From NCBI GenBank assembly GCA_016717285.1, contig JADKFU010000004.1:930001-994000 (forward strand): 64,000 nt of DNA. Direction: 5' to 3'. Positions 18,317 through 26,171 of the stretch are shown one piece after another. The notes beneath the pieces are model-generated. The model did no database searches, was not told where the DNA came from, and saw nothing but the letters and a program-made list of their open reading frames with translations. The position numbers and the translations under genes were made by a program. The DNA comes from Chitinophagaceae bacterium (GTDB lineage: Bacteria > Bacteroidota > Bacteroidia > Chitinophagales > UBA10324). The stretch's first letter is position 1; each line of letters opens with the position of its first letter.

Positions 18317-19534
18317 TTACCTGGCAACAACCAGCTTCTCACCAATCTGCAACTCGGTTGATTTGAGTTTGTTGATCTCCTTCAATTCGGTAACAGTGAC
18401 ATTGTATTTTTTTGAGATGGAATACAGGGTATCACCTTTTGCAACAACATGAACCTGATTCGTTGCCGGTTTTTCAAATGCTGGTTCGTGCTTCACCACT
18501 TTGGTGCTATCTGCTTTTTCTGAACGCAATACAGGTATTTCTTTACGTTGCTCTTTTAAGGATAACACTTCACCGGTCGCAGGTTGCGTTCCCAATTGCA
18601 TCAGGTTTTTTTCATACAATTTGTTCAACTGAATACCATGATCGCGTGAAATGGTGAACATGGTTTCGCCTTCTTTAACAGTATGAGAAGTTTCATCACC
18701 ACTGTTGCGTTTGGGTTGCAGGTAAATACGGTCTCCCGTTGTCAACTGCGAATCATTCGTAATGTCATTGTAACGCATCAGTCTTTTAAAACCGATTTCG
18801 TAAGTAGTAGCCAGGTCATTGAAAGATTCTCCTTTAAGTAACGTCACACAATTGATATCATTAAAGACATAAATTCTTTCAGTTGCATTTTTAATGGTGG
18901 GCTCAGCATTTACCACTTCAGGATTGCCGGATATTTTTACGCTTGCGTTGGGAGTTGATTTATTCAGTTTAGCAAACCATTTTGAACGCTCGTATCCGGA
19001 AAGATCCCATTGGTGTAAATCATAGTCATCAATACATTTGATCAGAATATTTGCATACTGTGGATTGGTAGCATAGCCGCAAGCTTTTAATCCTTTGGCC
19101 CATGCCGTATAGTCGTTGGTATCGTAAGTAAACAGCACCGCATATCGTGGTCTGTTTTTCAAAAAATCTGAATGGTCTTTGTAAGAAATAATCGAAGAAT
19201 CATATTTTCGGAAGCATTCATTTTTCCGGTCATCATCATAAGTGTATGAAGGACCGGTCCATCCTTCATGGCATTTTATACCAAAGTGATTGTTGGCTGC
19301 TGTTGCTAAAGGACTTTGTCCCGCATTGCTCTCAATAATTCCCTGTGCCAGTGTAATGCTCGCTGGAATACCTGTCCTTTCCATTTCTGAAATAGCTACA
19401 TCCTTGTATTTATTAATGTAGGTTTCTACATATTCATCATATGTTTGTGCAATCGAAGCAGAAGTTGCTGTGATGAAGAGCAATAAAATACTCAACATTT
19501 TAAACAATTTTCCTGCAAAATTTATTGTAAGCAT
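18317..19534 (-). CDS. Secreted glucosaminidase-domain protein with LysM repeats
   Basis: Predicted peptidoglycan hydrolase. I use the ATG at 19534 (405 aa); an upstream GTG at 19549 is also possible, and ATG 19498 would start directly at the hydrophobic core. The signal peptide is FKMLSILLLFITATSASIAQ. A glucosaminidase (Mannosyl-glycoprotein endo-beta-N-acetylglucosaminidase-like) domain covers about residues 30-165: AGIPASITLAQGIIESNAGQSPLA holds the catalytic Glu, then NNHFGIKCH and FRKYDSSIISYKDHSDFL. Three LysM modules follow (about 225-270, 280-325, and 360-405 ending GEKLVVAR), which bind glycan chains. It likely acts in the periplasm on cell-wall turnover or daughter-cell separation. 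Confidence 0.9.
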   Translation of the reverse strand: MLTINFAGKLFKMLSILLLFITATSASIAQTYDEYVETYINKYKDVAISEMERTGIPASITLAQGIIESNAGQSPLATAANNHFGIKCHEGWTGPSYTYDDDRKNECFRKYDSSIISYKDHSDFLKNRPRYAVLFTYDTNDYTAWAKGLKACGYATNPQYANILIKCIDDYDLHQWDLSGYERSKWFAKLNKSTPNASVKISGNPEVVNAEPTIKNATERIYVFNDINCVTLLKGESFNDLATTYEIGFKRLMRYNDITNDSQLTTGDRIYLQPKRNSGDETSHTVKEGETMFTISRDHGIQLNKLYEKNLMQLGTQPATGEVLSLKEQRKEIPVLRSEKADSTKVVKHEPAFEKPATNQVHVVAKGDTLYSISKKYNVTVTELKEINKLKSTELQIGEKLVVAR

Positions 19535-19575
19535 ACTGTTAAAGATCACGTTTACTTAATACAAAAAAAATTCAT

Positions 19576-20211
19576 TCACTTTTTCCTGATCAGCATCAGC
19601 CCATCGCGCATGGTTACCAAAACATTGTCTACGCGTTCATCATTTTGCACTTTTTGGTTGAAGTCCTTTAAGGCCTGCGTTTCACCATCCTGAAAATCTT
19701 CCACCACTTTTCCGCTCCACAAAACATTATCGGCAAGAATGATTCCGCCGGATCTTACTTTATCAATCACCAAGTCGTAATACAGACTGTAATTCATTTT
19801 GTCTGCATCAATAAATACCAGATCAAACGTTACATCCAAAGTTGGAATTATGTTCACCGCATTGCCGTTTCTGAAATCCACTTTCTCCATGATTCCTGCC
19901 AACGTGAAATAACGTTCTGTCATTTCTTTCAACTCTTCATTCACATCAATGGTAATCAACCTGCCGCCTTCCTGCAGTCCTTCACTCAGGCAGATGGCAG
20001 AATAGCCGGTAAAAGTCCCGATTTCCAAAATGTACCTGGGTTGCACCAGCAAACTTATCATACGTATAAATTGCCCTTGCAACTGCCCCGAAAGCATTTG
20101 AGGCATCAGCACTCGTGCGTGCGTCTCGCGATTGAGTTGCTGCAACACATCGTGCTCGGGCTTAGTATGCGCTTCAGCATAGCGCTCCAACGCTTCAGGA
20201 AAAAAGTGCAT
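19576..20211 (-). CDS. O-methyltransferase (SAM-dependent, class I, CaOMT-like)
   Basis: Small-molecule O-methyltransferase of 211 aa when started at the ATG at 20211. The longer frame to 20268 adds a basic stretch not expected in the family. EIGTFTGYSAICLSEGL is the SAM-binding motif I, and DLVFIDADKMNYSLYYDLV carries the metal-binding Asp and the motif typical of catechol/caffeoyl-CoA-like O-methyltransferases. GGIILADNVLWSGKV follows with the Asp-Asn metal site. The methyl acceptor is unknown. It is transcribed leftward just before the glucosaminidase gene (41 bp), so they may share a transcript. Confidence 0.9.
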   Translation of the reverse strand: MHFFPEALERYAEAHTKPEHDVLQQLNRETHARVLMPQMLSGQLQGQFIRMISLLVQPRYILEIGTFTGYSAICLSEGLQEGGRLITIDVNEELKEMTERYFTLAGIMEKVDFRNGNAVNIIPTLDVTFDLVFIDADKMNYSLYYDLVIDKVRSGGIILADNVLWSGKVVEDFQDGETQALKDFNQKVQNDERVDNVLVTMRDGLMLIRKK

Positions 20212-20494
20212 GATTTGACCGGTAAAATTATAGCGTTTGAAAGATTTGGCAAAAGTACGATGCCACATGTTTCAAACAATGATTGCGAAAGTGACTACAA
20301 ATGCACACAGTTATTACGTTTGATATGATTTGATGGTAAAGAGCTATTGAGTTAACCTTGTCAGATAGGTCATTCTCCCTTTGCCCGCTAATAATAAGAG
20401 AGCACCATAATTGGTAAGAATGAGGGAATATCTACAGGAACCCCATCATCTTTTCAAGTTTCAATTTTGGTAATTATACTACCTTTCGCAGGTG

Positions 20495-21496
20495 ATGAAA
20501 ACAGTTGTTGCTTTCCTGCTGCTTTTAACGATTGCCATGAATTTTGCTCATGCGCAGTTGCTGCCATCGTTCGGTGGCAGCAGAACAGGCACTACTGGTT
20601 TTCAGTTTCTGAAAATTGCGCCTGATGCCCGTTCTGTTGGGATGGGCGGCAGTATGATTGCAACAACTGATGATGTGGCGTCACTGTACTGGAATCCGGC
20701 AGGTATCACTAAAACAGATACACAGGACCTTCACCTTCAGTTATCACAGACCTTGTATTTTGGAGATGTGAATATGAGTCACATTGGAATTGTGCATCAG
20801 GTGAGCAAACAAACTTTTCTGGGAGTGGGCATGACTTATCTTTCAACGGGTCCGATGGATGTGACGAACGAATTTCAACCCTTTGGTACAGGACAGACTT
20901 TTAATGCAAACGATTTCGCCATCGGCATTTCCCTGGGAAGAATTCTTACTGATAACTTTAGCTTCGGTATTACCGGAAAATACATTCGGGAAAGTTTTGC
21001 CGATGTGTATGCCGATAATGCAGTGATTGATTTTGGATTTCAATATGAAGTAGGGATTGCGAATACGCGCTTCGCTGTCGGCGTATCCAACTTCGGATTC
21101 AATACCGAACCGTCAGGTGAAATTACAGTTACTACGCTGGAAGGATTTGACACTATTCAGAATTTTGAAAAAATTGGTGTGCCTGCAATTTTCCGGATTG
21201 GTATCGCCTGGGATCCGGTGAAAACTGAAATCAACAGGTTGACCATTGCAGGGCAATTGAATCATCCTACTGATAATAATGAAACTTATAATCTGGGCGT
21301 AGAATATTCATGGAGGAATACCATGTTTTGCCGCACAGGTTACGAATTTGGCATCGATGAGACCGGTATCCCTAATTTTGGATTCGGCGTGCGGTTCAAA
21401 AGAAATTTCGGGATGCTGCAGTTCGATTACGGTTTTGAAGACAAGAGTCGCCTCGGAACGGTACACCGGTTAACTTTCAGTGCTTCATTTTTTTAA
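20495..21496 (+). CDS. PorV/PorQ-family outer-membrane protein (type IX secretion-associated)
   Basis: Outer-membrane beta-barrel protein of 333 aa. The signal peptide ends ...NFAHAQ. The conserved opening FLKIAPDARSVGMGGSMIATTDDVASLYWNPAGI is diagnostic of the PorV/PorQ (FadL-like) family, and the C-terminus ends in an aromatic residue (SFF) as for barrel proteins. PorV is the shuttle that carries T9SS cargo to the attachment complex; PorQ-like paralogues have less certain roles. Which paralogue this is cannot be decided here. The ATG at 20495 is preferred over the GTG at 20492. The next gene is an NHL-type lipoprotein 45 bp downstream on the same strand, so the two are probably co-transcribed. 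Confidence 0.88.
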   Translation: MKTVVAFLLLLTIAMNFAHAQLLPSFGGSRTGTTGFQFLKIAPDARSVGMGGSMIATTDDVASLYWNPAGITKTDTQDLHLQLSQTLYFGDVNMSHIGIVHQVSKQTFLGVGMTYLSTGPMDVTNEFQPFGTGQTFNANDFAIGISLGRILTDNFSFGITGKYIRESFADVYADNAVIDFGFQYEVGIANTRFAVGVSNFGFNTEPSGEITVTTLEGFDTIQNFEKIGVPAIFRIGIAWDPVKTEINRLTIAGQLNHPTDNNETYNLGVEYSWRNTMFCRTGYEFGIDETGIPNFGFGVRFKRNFGMLQFDYGFEDKSRLGTVHRLTFSASFF

Positions 21497-21541
21497 GTCA
21501 TTTTAAAATAGTTTTTGAAACAATACTTATAATTTTTTCCA

Positions 21542-22762
21542 TTGAAATATTTTAATTCCATTTACCTGCTTATCTGTCTGCTTCCCATTTTTTCTTCGTG
21601 CGACTTTTTGTTCGGATCGAAAGATGACGAAACCGTGAATGAGATTTTTGAACAGGGAGCTATTGATCCAAATCTTTATCCTGATCAGGTTGGATATGTA
21701 CCATTGCAACCTTTCTGGGAAGGAATTCCTAATCCGGTGGATGTGTATGCAGGCTATGATGAAATGATTTATGTGGTGGATGACAACGGTCTTGAAATTT
21801 TTGATAAGAAAGGTGCTAAGCAAAGAACCATTGCCATTAAAGGCGCAACTGATGTAATACAAGATCGCCGCTTGCATACTTTTGTAGTGGGAAGAGTAGA
21901 TAAAACTATTGATGGAATAACTTACAACTTACCTGCTGTGTATCACATCATCAATGCTGCCACTTCCGGTGAACCCATCATCATCGATACTTTGATTCAT
22001 CCTTATTGTGATGTGTCAAGAAACAATACTGCTTTTCGTGGTGAAGGTGATGCAGCAGTTTCATTTACCGGACTTGCAACTACCAGTGAAAACACTTTGT
22101 ACGTTTCACGTACCGGTCCTTCCAATAGTGTTTCATCCATTGCAAGGCCAGACAATACTATTCTCTTTTATAATGAAGATGGCGTCAACACCGGTTATTC
22201 TATTGGATTGAATCCGGTGAGTTCAAGTTTGAAATCTGTTTTATCAGTGAGCAGCATTGCTTGTTTTGCGGCACCTCCGCAAAGTACTACAGGCATCAGC
22301 ACCTCGCACGATTTTTTGTTGTTGCAGAAAGATCCTGTCGCGCAATACAAAGCATTATGGATAAAAGAAGTCTTCGACCCTGATGCTGGTGTTGCTTATA
22401 CTGAAAATTCTTCTTTGTTGAATTTTGATACTTCCAAAGCCAACCGCTTTTTATATATGCCGGGTAGATTTATAACACCGGAAGATATTTATGTCGCTCC
22501 TGATTTCAGTGGATATCTATTTATTGTTGACAGCGAAACAGATTCACTGTATCAGTTTACGCAAAAAGGATTTGAAGGCGCAAATCCACCTGCTACGAGC
22601 ACCGACAAAAAACAATTACTGGCATCTTTTGGTGGTCAGGGTAGCGGACCGTTTCAATTCATAGCACCTTCAGGCGTCTGTTATTTTGATAAAATAGTTT
22701 ATGTGGCCGATAAAGGAAACAACCGTATTTGCCGGTTCAAGCTAAGTACAGACCTGGAATAA
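21542..22762 (+). CDS. Lipoprotein with NHL/beta-propeller-like repeats
   Basis: Probable lipoprotein of 406 aa. The first in-frame start is TTG at 21542, because an in-frame TAA lies at 21530-21532. The signal ends in a lipobox, IFSSC, with Cys20 as the lipidated residue, followed by an acidic stretch. The body has propeller-type units: PVDVYAGYDEMIYVVDDNGLEIFDKKG near residue 60, PEDIYVAPDFSGYLFIVDSETDSLYQFTQKG near 310 and PSGVCYFDKIVYVADKGNNRICRFKL at the end. These resemble NHL repeats that mediate binding. No enzyme motif is visible. It follows the PorV-like gene by 45 bp, so a role at the outer membrane is plausible. Confidence 0.75.
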   Translation: MKYFNSIYLLICLLPIFSSCDFLFGSKDDETVNEIFEQGAIDPNLYPDQVGYVPLQPFWEGIPNPVDVYAGYDEMIYVVDDNGLEIFDKKGAKQRTIAIKGATDVIQDRRLHTFVVGRVDKTIDGITYNLPAVYHIINAATSGEPIIIDTLIHPYCDVSRNNTAFRGEGDAAVSFTGLATTSENTLYVSRTGPSNSVSSIARPDNTILFYNEDGVNTGYSIGLNPVSSSLKSVLSVSSIACFAAPPQSTTGISTSHDFLLLQKDPVAQYKALWIKEVFDPDAGVAYTENSSLLNFDTSKANRFLYMPGRFITPEDIYVAPDFSGYLFIVDSETDSLYQFTQKGFEGANPPATSTDKKQLLASFGGQGSGPFQFIAPSGVCYFDKIVYVADKGNNRICRFKLSTDLE

Positions 22763-22798
22763 CTTACTAATCACCATTCACTATTTACTATTGACTAT
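22763..22798. repeat. Short ATTCACTATTTACTATTGACT-type repeat between convergent genes
   Basis: The 36-base gap between the lipoprotein stop and the moaA stop is made of CACCATTCACTATT, TACTATTGACTATTC units, like the strings near 700 and 36760. Such strings at gene ends recur in this window. Confidence 0.4.
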
Positions 22799-23788
22799 TC
22801 ATCCTCCAATCGTCGCCATAGATTCATGCGCAGGCATTTTTTCATTACGCAATTGTTCCGCTTCATGTCCATTTTTTGCACGGTGATTGATAGCATTTAA
22901 TAAAGCATCCTCAAGCTTTTCATCACTCGTTTCGTTACGCAGTAAGTGCTTTACATTCAAAACACCATCATCGTATAAACAGGTTTTTAGCATGCCCTGC
23001 GGCGTAATGCGTAAACGGTTACAGGTACCGCAAAATGTTCTTGAGTAGGCCGCAATCACACCCACATTTCCCTGATGACCTTTAATATGGTAGTTGTATG
23101 ATGTAGAATAGGGGCCATCCTGTATTTTATGGATAGAAGGATATTTTTCACTGATCAATGCCATGATACGTTGGTAATTCCAGGGAAGTGAATCCGGATG
23201 CATCACCCCTCCGTTGAATGGCATTTCTTCAATAAAGCGAATACTCACCGGCAAATCCTTCGTCAACTCCACCAAAGGAAGAATGTCCTGCACATTTTTT
23301 TCGCCCATTACAACGGCATTCAGTTTTACATCAATTCCATAACTCAACAATGCATCTAATGTTTTCAGCACCTTTGGTAATTCATCTCGTTTTGTGATGG
23401 CGAAAAAACGGTTGCGGTCTAATGTATCGATGCTGAGGTTAACAGAACGCACGCCCATCTTTTTCAATTCGGGTACCAGTGGAGCAGTTAGTACACCATT
23501 AGTGGTGAGTGTAATCTGTTCAAGTCCATGCAGCGTTGAGAGTGACCAGAGAAATTGCATGATGTCTGTTCTCACAAATGGTTCACCGCCGGTAATCCGG
23601 ATTTTCTCAATACCCATTTTTACCAGCAATGAGCAAAGTCGTAGCATCTCTTCAAACGACAAAATCTCTTTTCGTGCAAGCCAGTCAATACCTTCTTCAG
23701 GCATGCAATAGAAGCACCGTAAGTTGCAACGATCGGTAACAGCCAACCGTAAATAATTGATGGTTCTGCCATGATTGTCAATTAGCAT
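22799..23788 (-). CDS. moaA: GTP 3',8-cyclase MoaA
   Basis: Radical-SAM enzyme of molybdenum cofactor synthesis that converts GTP to 3',8-cyclo-7,8-dihydro-GTP. The protein is 329 aa (usual length). The N-terminal 4Fe-4S cluster motif is CNLRCFYC (Cx3CxxC) at about residues 21-28. ITGGEPFVRTD and LTTNGVL are SAM-binding features. The C-terminal cluster is FCGTCNRLRITPQGMLKTCLY. The protein ends in Gly-Gly (TIGG), which is required for activity in known MoaA. No other moa/moe genes are adjacent. On its 5' side, 157 bases upstream, is the terminator of a small transcription unit (see 23945-24054). Confidence 0.96.
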   Translation of the reverse strand: MLIDNHGRTINYLRLAVTDRCNLRCFYCMPEEGIDWLARKEILSFEEMLRLCSLLVKMGIEKIRITGGEPFVRTDIMQFLWSLSTLHGLEQITLTTNGVLTAPLVPELKKMGVRSVNLSIDTLDRNRFFAITKRDELPKVLKTLDALLSYGIDVKLNAVVMGEKNVQDILPLVELTKDLPVSIRFIEEMPFNGGVMHPDSLPWNYQRIMALISEKYPSIHKIQDGPYSTSYNYHIKGHQGNVGVIAAYSRTFCGTCNRLRITPQGMLKTCLYDDGVLNVKHLLRNETSDEKLEDALLNAINHRAKNGHEAEQLRNEKMPAHESMATIGG

Positions 23789-23944
23789 CGATACTTGTCT
23801 TTAGTTATTTTTTTGCGCCTGCAGTTCTTAAGCCCGGAAGCCCGAATGTTTCACTTGTGAAATTACAGGTATTTCTACAGGTGTGTGTAATTGCTCATGC
23901 GCCTGCTTTTGAGAATCCCGTTAATTCATTATGCAGGAAACAAA

Positions 23945-23974
23945 AAAGCTGTCTCATTCTTTTGAGACAGCTTT
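23945..23974 (-). terminator. Terminator of the small transcription unit upstream of moaA
   Basis: TGAGACAGCTTT pairs exactly with AAAGCTGTCTCA across a 6-base loop. Read on the minus strand the stem is followed by CTTTTTTG. It lies downstream (minus strand) of the 15-codon ORF at 24007-24054 and separates it from moaA. Confidence 0.8.
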
Positions 23975-23997
23975 GACACAAGGTCAATTTAAAAAGA

Positions 23998-24030
23998 ACA
24001 ACTCCGTTAACGGTGTGTTACCGGAGCTGT
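23998..24030 (-). promoter_or_regulatory. Hairpin overlapping the end and stop codon of the 15-codon ORF
   Basis: On the minus strand ACAGCTCCGGTAAC (24030-24017) pairs with GTTAACGGAGTTGT (24011-23998) across a 5-base loop, with one G-U pair and one mismatch. It covers codons 9-15 and the TAA of the small ORF, so a translating ribosome would open it. Confidence 0.55.
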
Positions 24031-24054
24031 CCATGCCTTATTTGTAGATTGCAT
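24007..24054 (-). CDS. Candidate 15-codon small ORF with a perfect Shine-Dalgarno
   Basis: The ORF reads MQSTNKAWTAPVTHR and then TAA. It is preceded by AAAGGAGGTATTC-ATG. The AAAGGAGGT is a 9-base match to the 16S anti-Shine-Dalgarno with good spacing, unlike the other gene starts in this window, which show no such site. It sits in its own unit: on the 5' side is the dnaA terminator (24154-24181) with a possible TACTTTTA -7 box, and on the 3' side a hairpin and a terminator. I recognise no homologue. It could be a real micropeptide, a leader peptide for moaA, or part of a structured small RNA. The coding call rests on the ribosome site alone. Confidence 0.45.
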   Translation of the reverse strand: MQSTNKAWTAPVTHR

Positions 24055-24153
24055 GAATACCTCCTTTTTCTTTGATGAGGTTTAAAAGTATAAAAATTGT
24101 ATAAAACGGTGAAAAATAAACGACTTAAAAATCGCGGACGATATCCTAAAAAA

Positions 24154-24181
24154 AGAGCCATGATGAAGTCATCACGGCTCT
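24154..24181 (-). terminator. Rho-independent terminator of dnaA
   Basis: AGAGCC-a-TGATGA, loop AG, TCATCA-c-GGCTCT; on the minus strand it is followed by a run of seven T. It starts 22 bases after the dnaA stop. Confidence 0.85.
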
Positions 24182-24203
24182 ATGCATTTAATTTGAGCTC
24201 TTA

Positions 24204-25637
24204 TTAAGAGATACTGAGTTGAATCTTTTTCTCAATGTCACCCACCGCTTCTTTAAATTCTTTATCAGTATCCATCAGGTCGCGAACGGCCTGACAGGAA
24301 TGGATAACGGTGCTGTGATCGCGGCCACCAAAATGACGACCAATTACTTTGAGAGAATTTTTTGTGAAGCTTTTGGCGAGGTACATTGATAACTGTCGTG
24401 CCTGCACTACTGCACGCTTGCGTGTTTTTTCTTTCAGTTTATCCATCGGCACACTGAAATATTCGCACACTGCTTTCTGAATAAAATCGATGGAGACTTC
24501 GCGGGAAATGCTTTTCACAAAGTTCTTGATGATCTTCTTTGCAGTTTCAAGGTCAATATCTTTCTTATTGAGTGATGATTGTGCCAGCAGCGAAATCAAA
24601 GCTCCTTCTAGTTCACGAACATTAGAACTTACATTATAGGCAACAAATTCCACAACATCGCGGGGCAACTCTATGCCATCAGCATACATTTTCTTTTCGA
24701 GAATCGCCATGCGGGTTTCGAAATCAGGAACGCTGATATCGGTGGTCAGTCCCATCTTAAAGCGCGACAGCAATCTTTCTTCGATGCCTTCCAGATCGCG
24801 CGGTGAGCGATCGGAGGATAAGATAATTTGTTTGCCTGACTGATGTAAATGGTTGAAGATGTGGAAGAAAATATCCTGAGTACGGTCTTTGTTTGCAAGA
24901 AACTGAATGTCATCCACCATCAACACATCAATCATCTGGTAGAAATGAATGAATTCATTCACCGCATTATTCTTCAGGTAATCAATAAACTGGTTGGTAA
25001 ACTTTTCTGACGGAACATACAATACTGTTTTGTCGCTGAAATTTACTTTCACCTGGTTACCAATGGCATGCAATAAATGGGTTTTACCCAATCCCACACC
25101 ACCATGAACTACCAACGGATTAAAAGAAGTGCCGCCCGGTTTATTCGCTACAGCAAATCCGGCAGATCGTGCAAGACGATTGCAATCACCTTCCACAAAA
25201 GTGTCGAATGTATAGTTGACATTAAGTTGTGAATCAATCTGTACTTTCTTCAAACCCGGAATAACAAATGGGTTTTTGATTTGATTACCCAGCACCATCG
25301 GAGCCAATACATCCGGATTCTTGCTTGCGCCGGTATTGTTGGTAGGAATGTTAACGGTATATGGTGCGTTGCTGCCCGAATTTCCGTCCATCACAATCTG
25401 ATATTCAAGACGAGAATCTTTATCAAGTTCGCGTTTGAGTGTTTTACGAAGAAGTGTTACATAATGCTCCTCAAGCCATTCATAAAAAAACTGGCTGGGT
25501 ACCTGAATCGTTAGAACATTCTTTTCAAGTTTTACTGGTTTAATCGGTTCAAACCATGTTTTATAGCTTTGTAGGTTAACATTATCTTTGATAATCTTCA
25601 GGCAATTTTTCCAAACATCCTCGGCAGTTCTGCTCAT
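24204..25637 (-). CDS. dnaA: Chromosomal replication initiator DnaA
   Basis: Binds DnaA boxes at oriC and melts the origin in its ATP form. The protein is 477 aa. Domain I is at residues 1-90 (WKNCLKIIKDNVNLQSYKTWFEPIKPV), then a Pro/Asn-rich linker. The AAA+ domain has Walker A GGVGLGKTHLLHAIG, Walker B VLMVDDIQFLA, and the sensor/arginine-finger stretch LLSRFKMGLTTDI. Domain IV, the DNA-binding part, ends with GRHFGGRDHSTVIHSC. It is followed by a strong terminator. dnaN and gyrB are not beside it, and I could not find consensus DnaA boxes in the neighbouring non-coding DNA, so the origin is probably elsewhere. Confidence 0.97.
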   Translation of the reverse strand: MSRTAEDVWKNCLKIIKDNVNLQSYKTWFEPIKPVKLEKNVLTIQVPSQFFYEWLEEHYVTLLRKTLKRELDKDSRLEYQIVMDGNSGSNAPYTVNIPTNNTGASKNPDVLAPMVLGNQIKNPFVIPGLKKVQIDSQLNVNYTFDTFVEGDCNRLARSAGFAVANKPGGTSFNPLVVHGGVGLGKTHLLHAIGNQVKVNFSDKTVLYVPSEKFTNQFIDYLKNNAVNEFIHFYQMIDVLMVDDIQFLANKDRTQDIFFHIFNHLHQSGKQIILSSDRSPRDLEGIEERLLSRFKMGLTTDISVPDFETRMAILEKKMYADGIELPRDVVEFVAYNVSSNVRELEGALISLLAQSSLNKKDIDLETAKKIIKNFVKSISREVSIDFIQKAVCEYFSVPMDKLKEKTRKRAVVQARQLSMYLAKSFTKNSLKVIGRHFGGRDHSTVIHSCQAVRDLMDTDKEFKEAVGDIEKKIQLSIS

Positions 25638-26171
25638 ACTTGTTACTGATTTTTATAAGGTGGTGTTAAAAATTTAATTCTGTTCCAATGTATCTATTTC
25701 CCTCCGAAATAGAGCACAAACATGTGTGAAAATAATTTGCAAAAAAATAACCTGACCCTCTTGACTTTTTCATAAAGATTACAATCTGCAATTTGTGTGT
25801 GCAAAAAAAAATCATTTTCTTTCAAATGCACGACAGTTGCGAATATCGTGTTGATGCTTATTAATGTTTACAGGGTAAATCGTTTGCTGTCAAGTGTTTC
25901 AGGATCATAGAAAAGGGTATTTTTTATTGTAATTTTTTACAGTTTCCCCAGCCCCTTTCAAAATCCGCTCCGAAAGAAAATAAAAGGTGTTTTAGTTCCT
26001 CAGATTTTCTGCTTGTAAAATTGGATATCGCCATCAATAAGCAAAAGCACGAACGTGAATTCGGGCAGTTAACACGTTTTTTTATAACAATTTTAAAGCT
26101 ACAACTAATGACCGGATATTTTCATCCGGCATTGACAACAAATATTTTTTCGAGAATGAAAAAGGAGAATA
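25638..26171. other. Upstream region of dnaA
   Basis: 534 bases between the mutase stop and the dnaA start, both on the minus strand. A/T-rich. It contains a short hairpin, CCGGAT-attttc-ATCCGG (26112-26129), that could end the mutase transcript although it lacks a T run. No TTATCCACA box, ORF with ribosome site, or RNA gene was seen. Confidence 0.4.

Noticed and set aside
25638..26171. Possible oriC next to dnaA
   Set aside because: No TTATCCACA-type DnaA boxes or clustered near matches; dnaN and gyrB are not adjacent.
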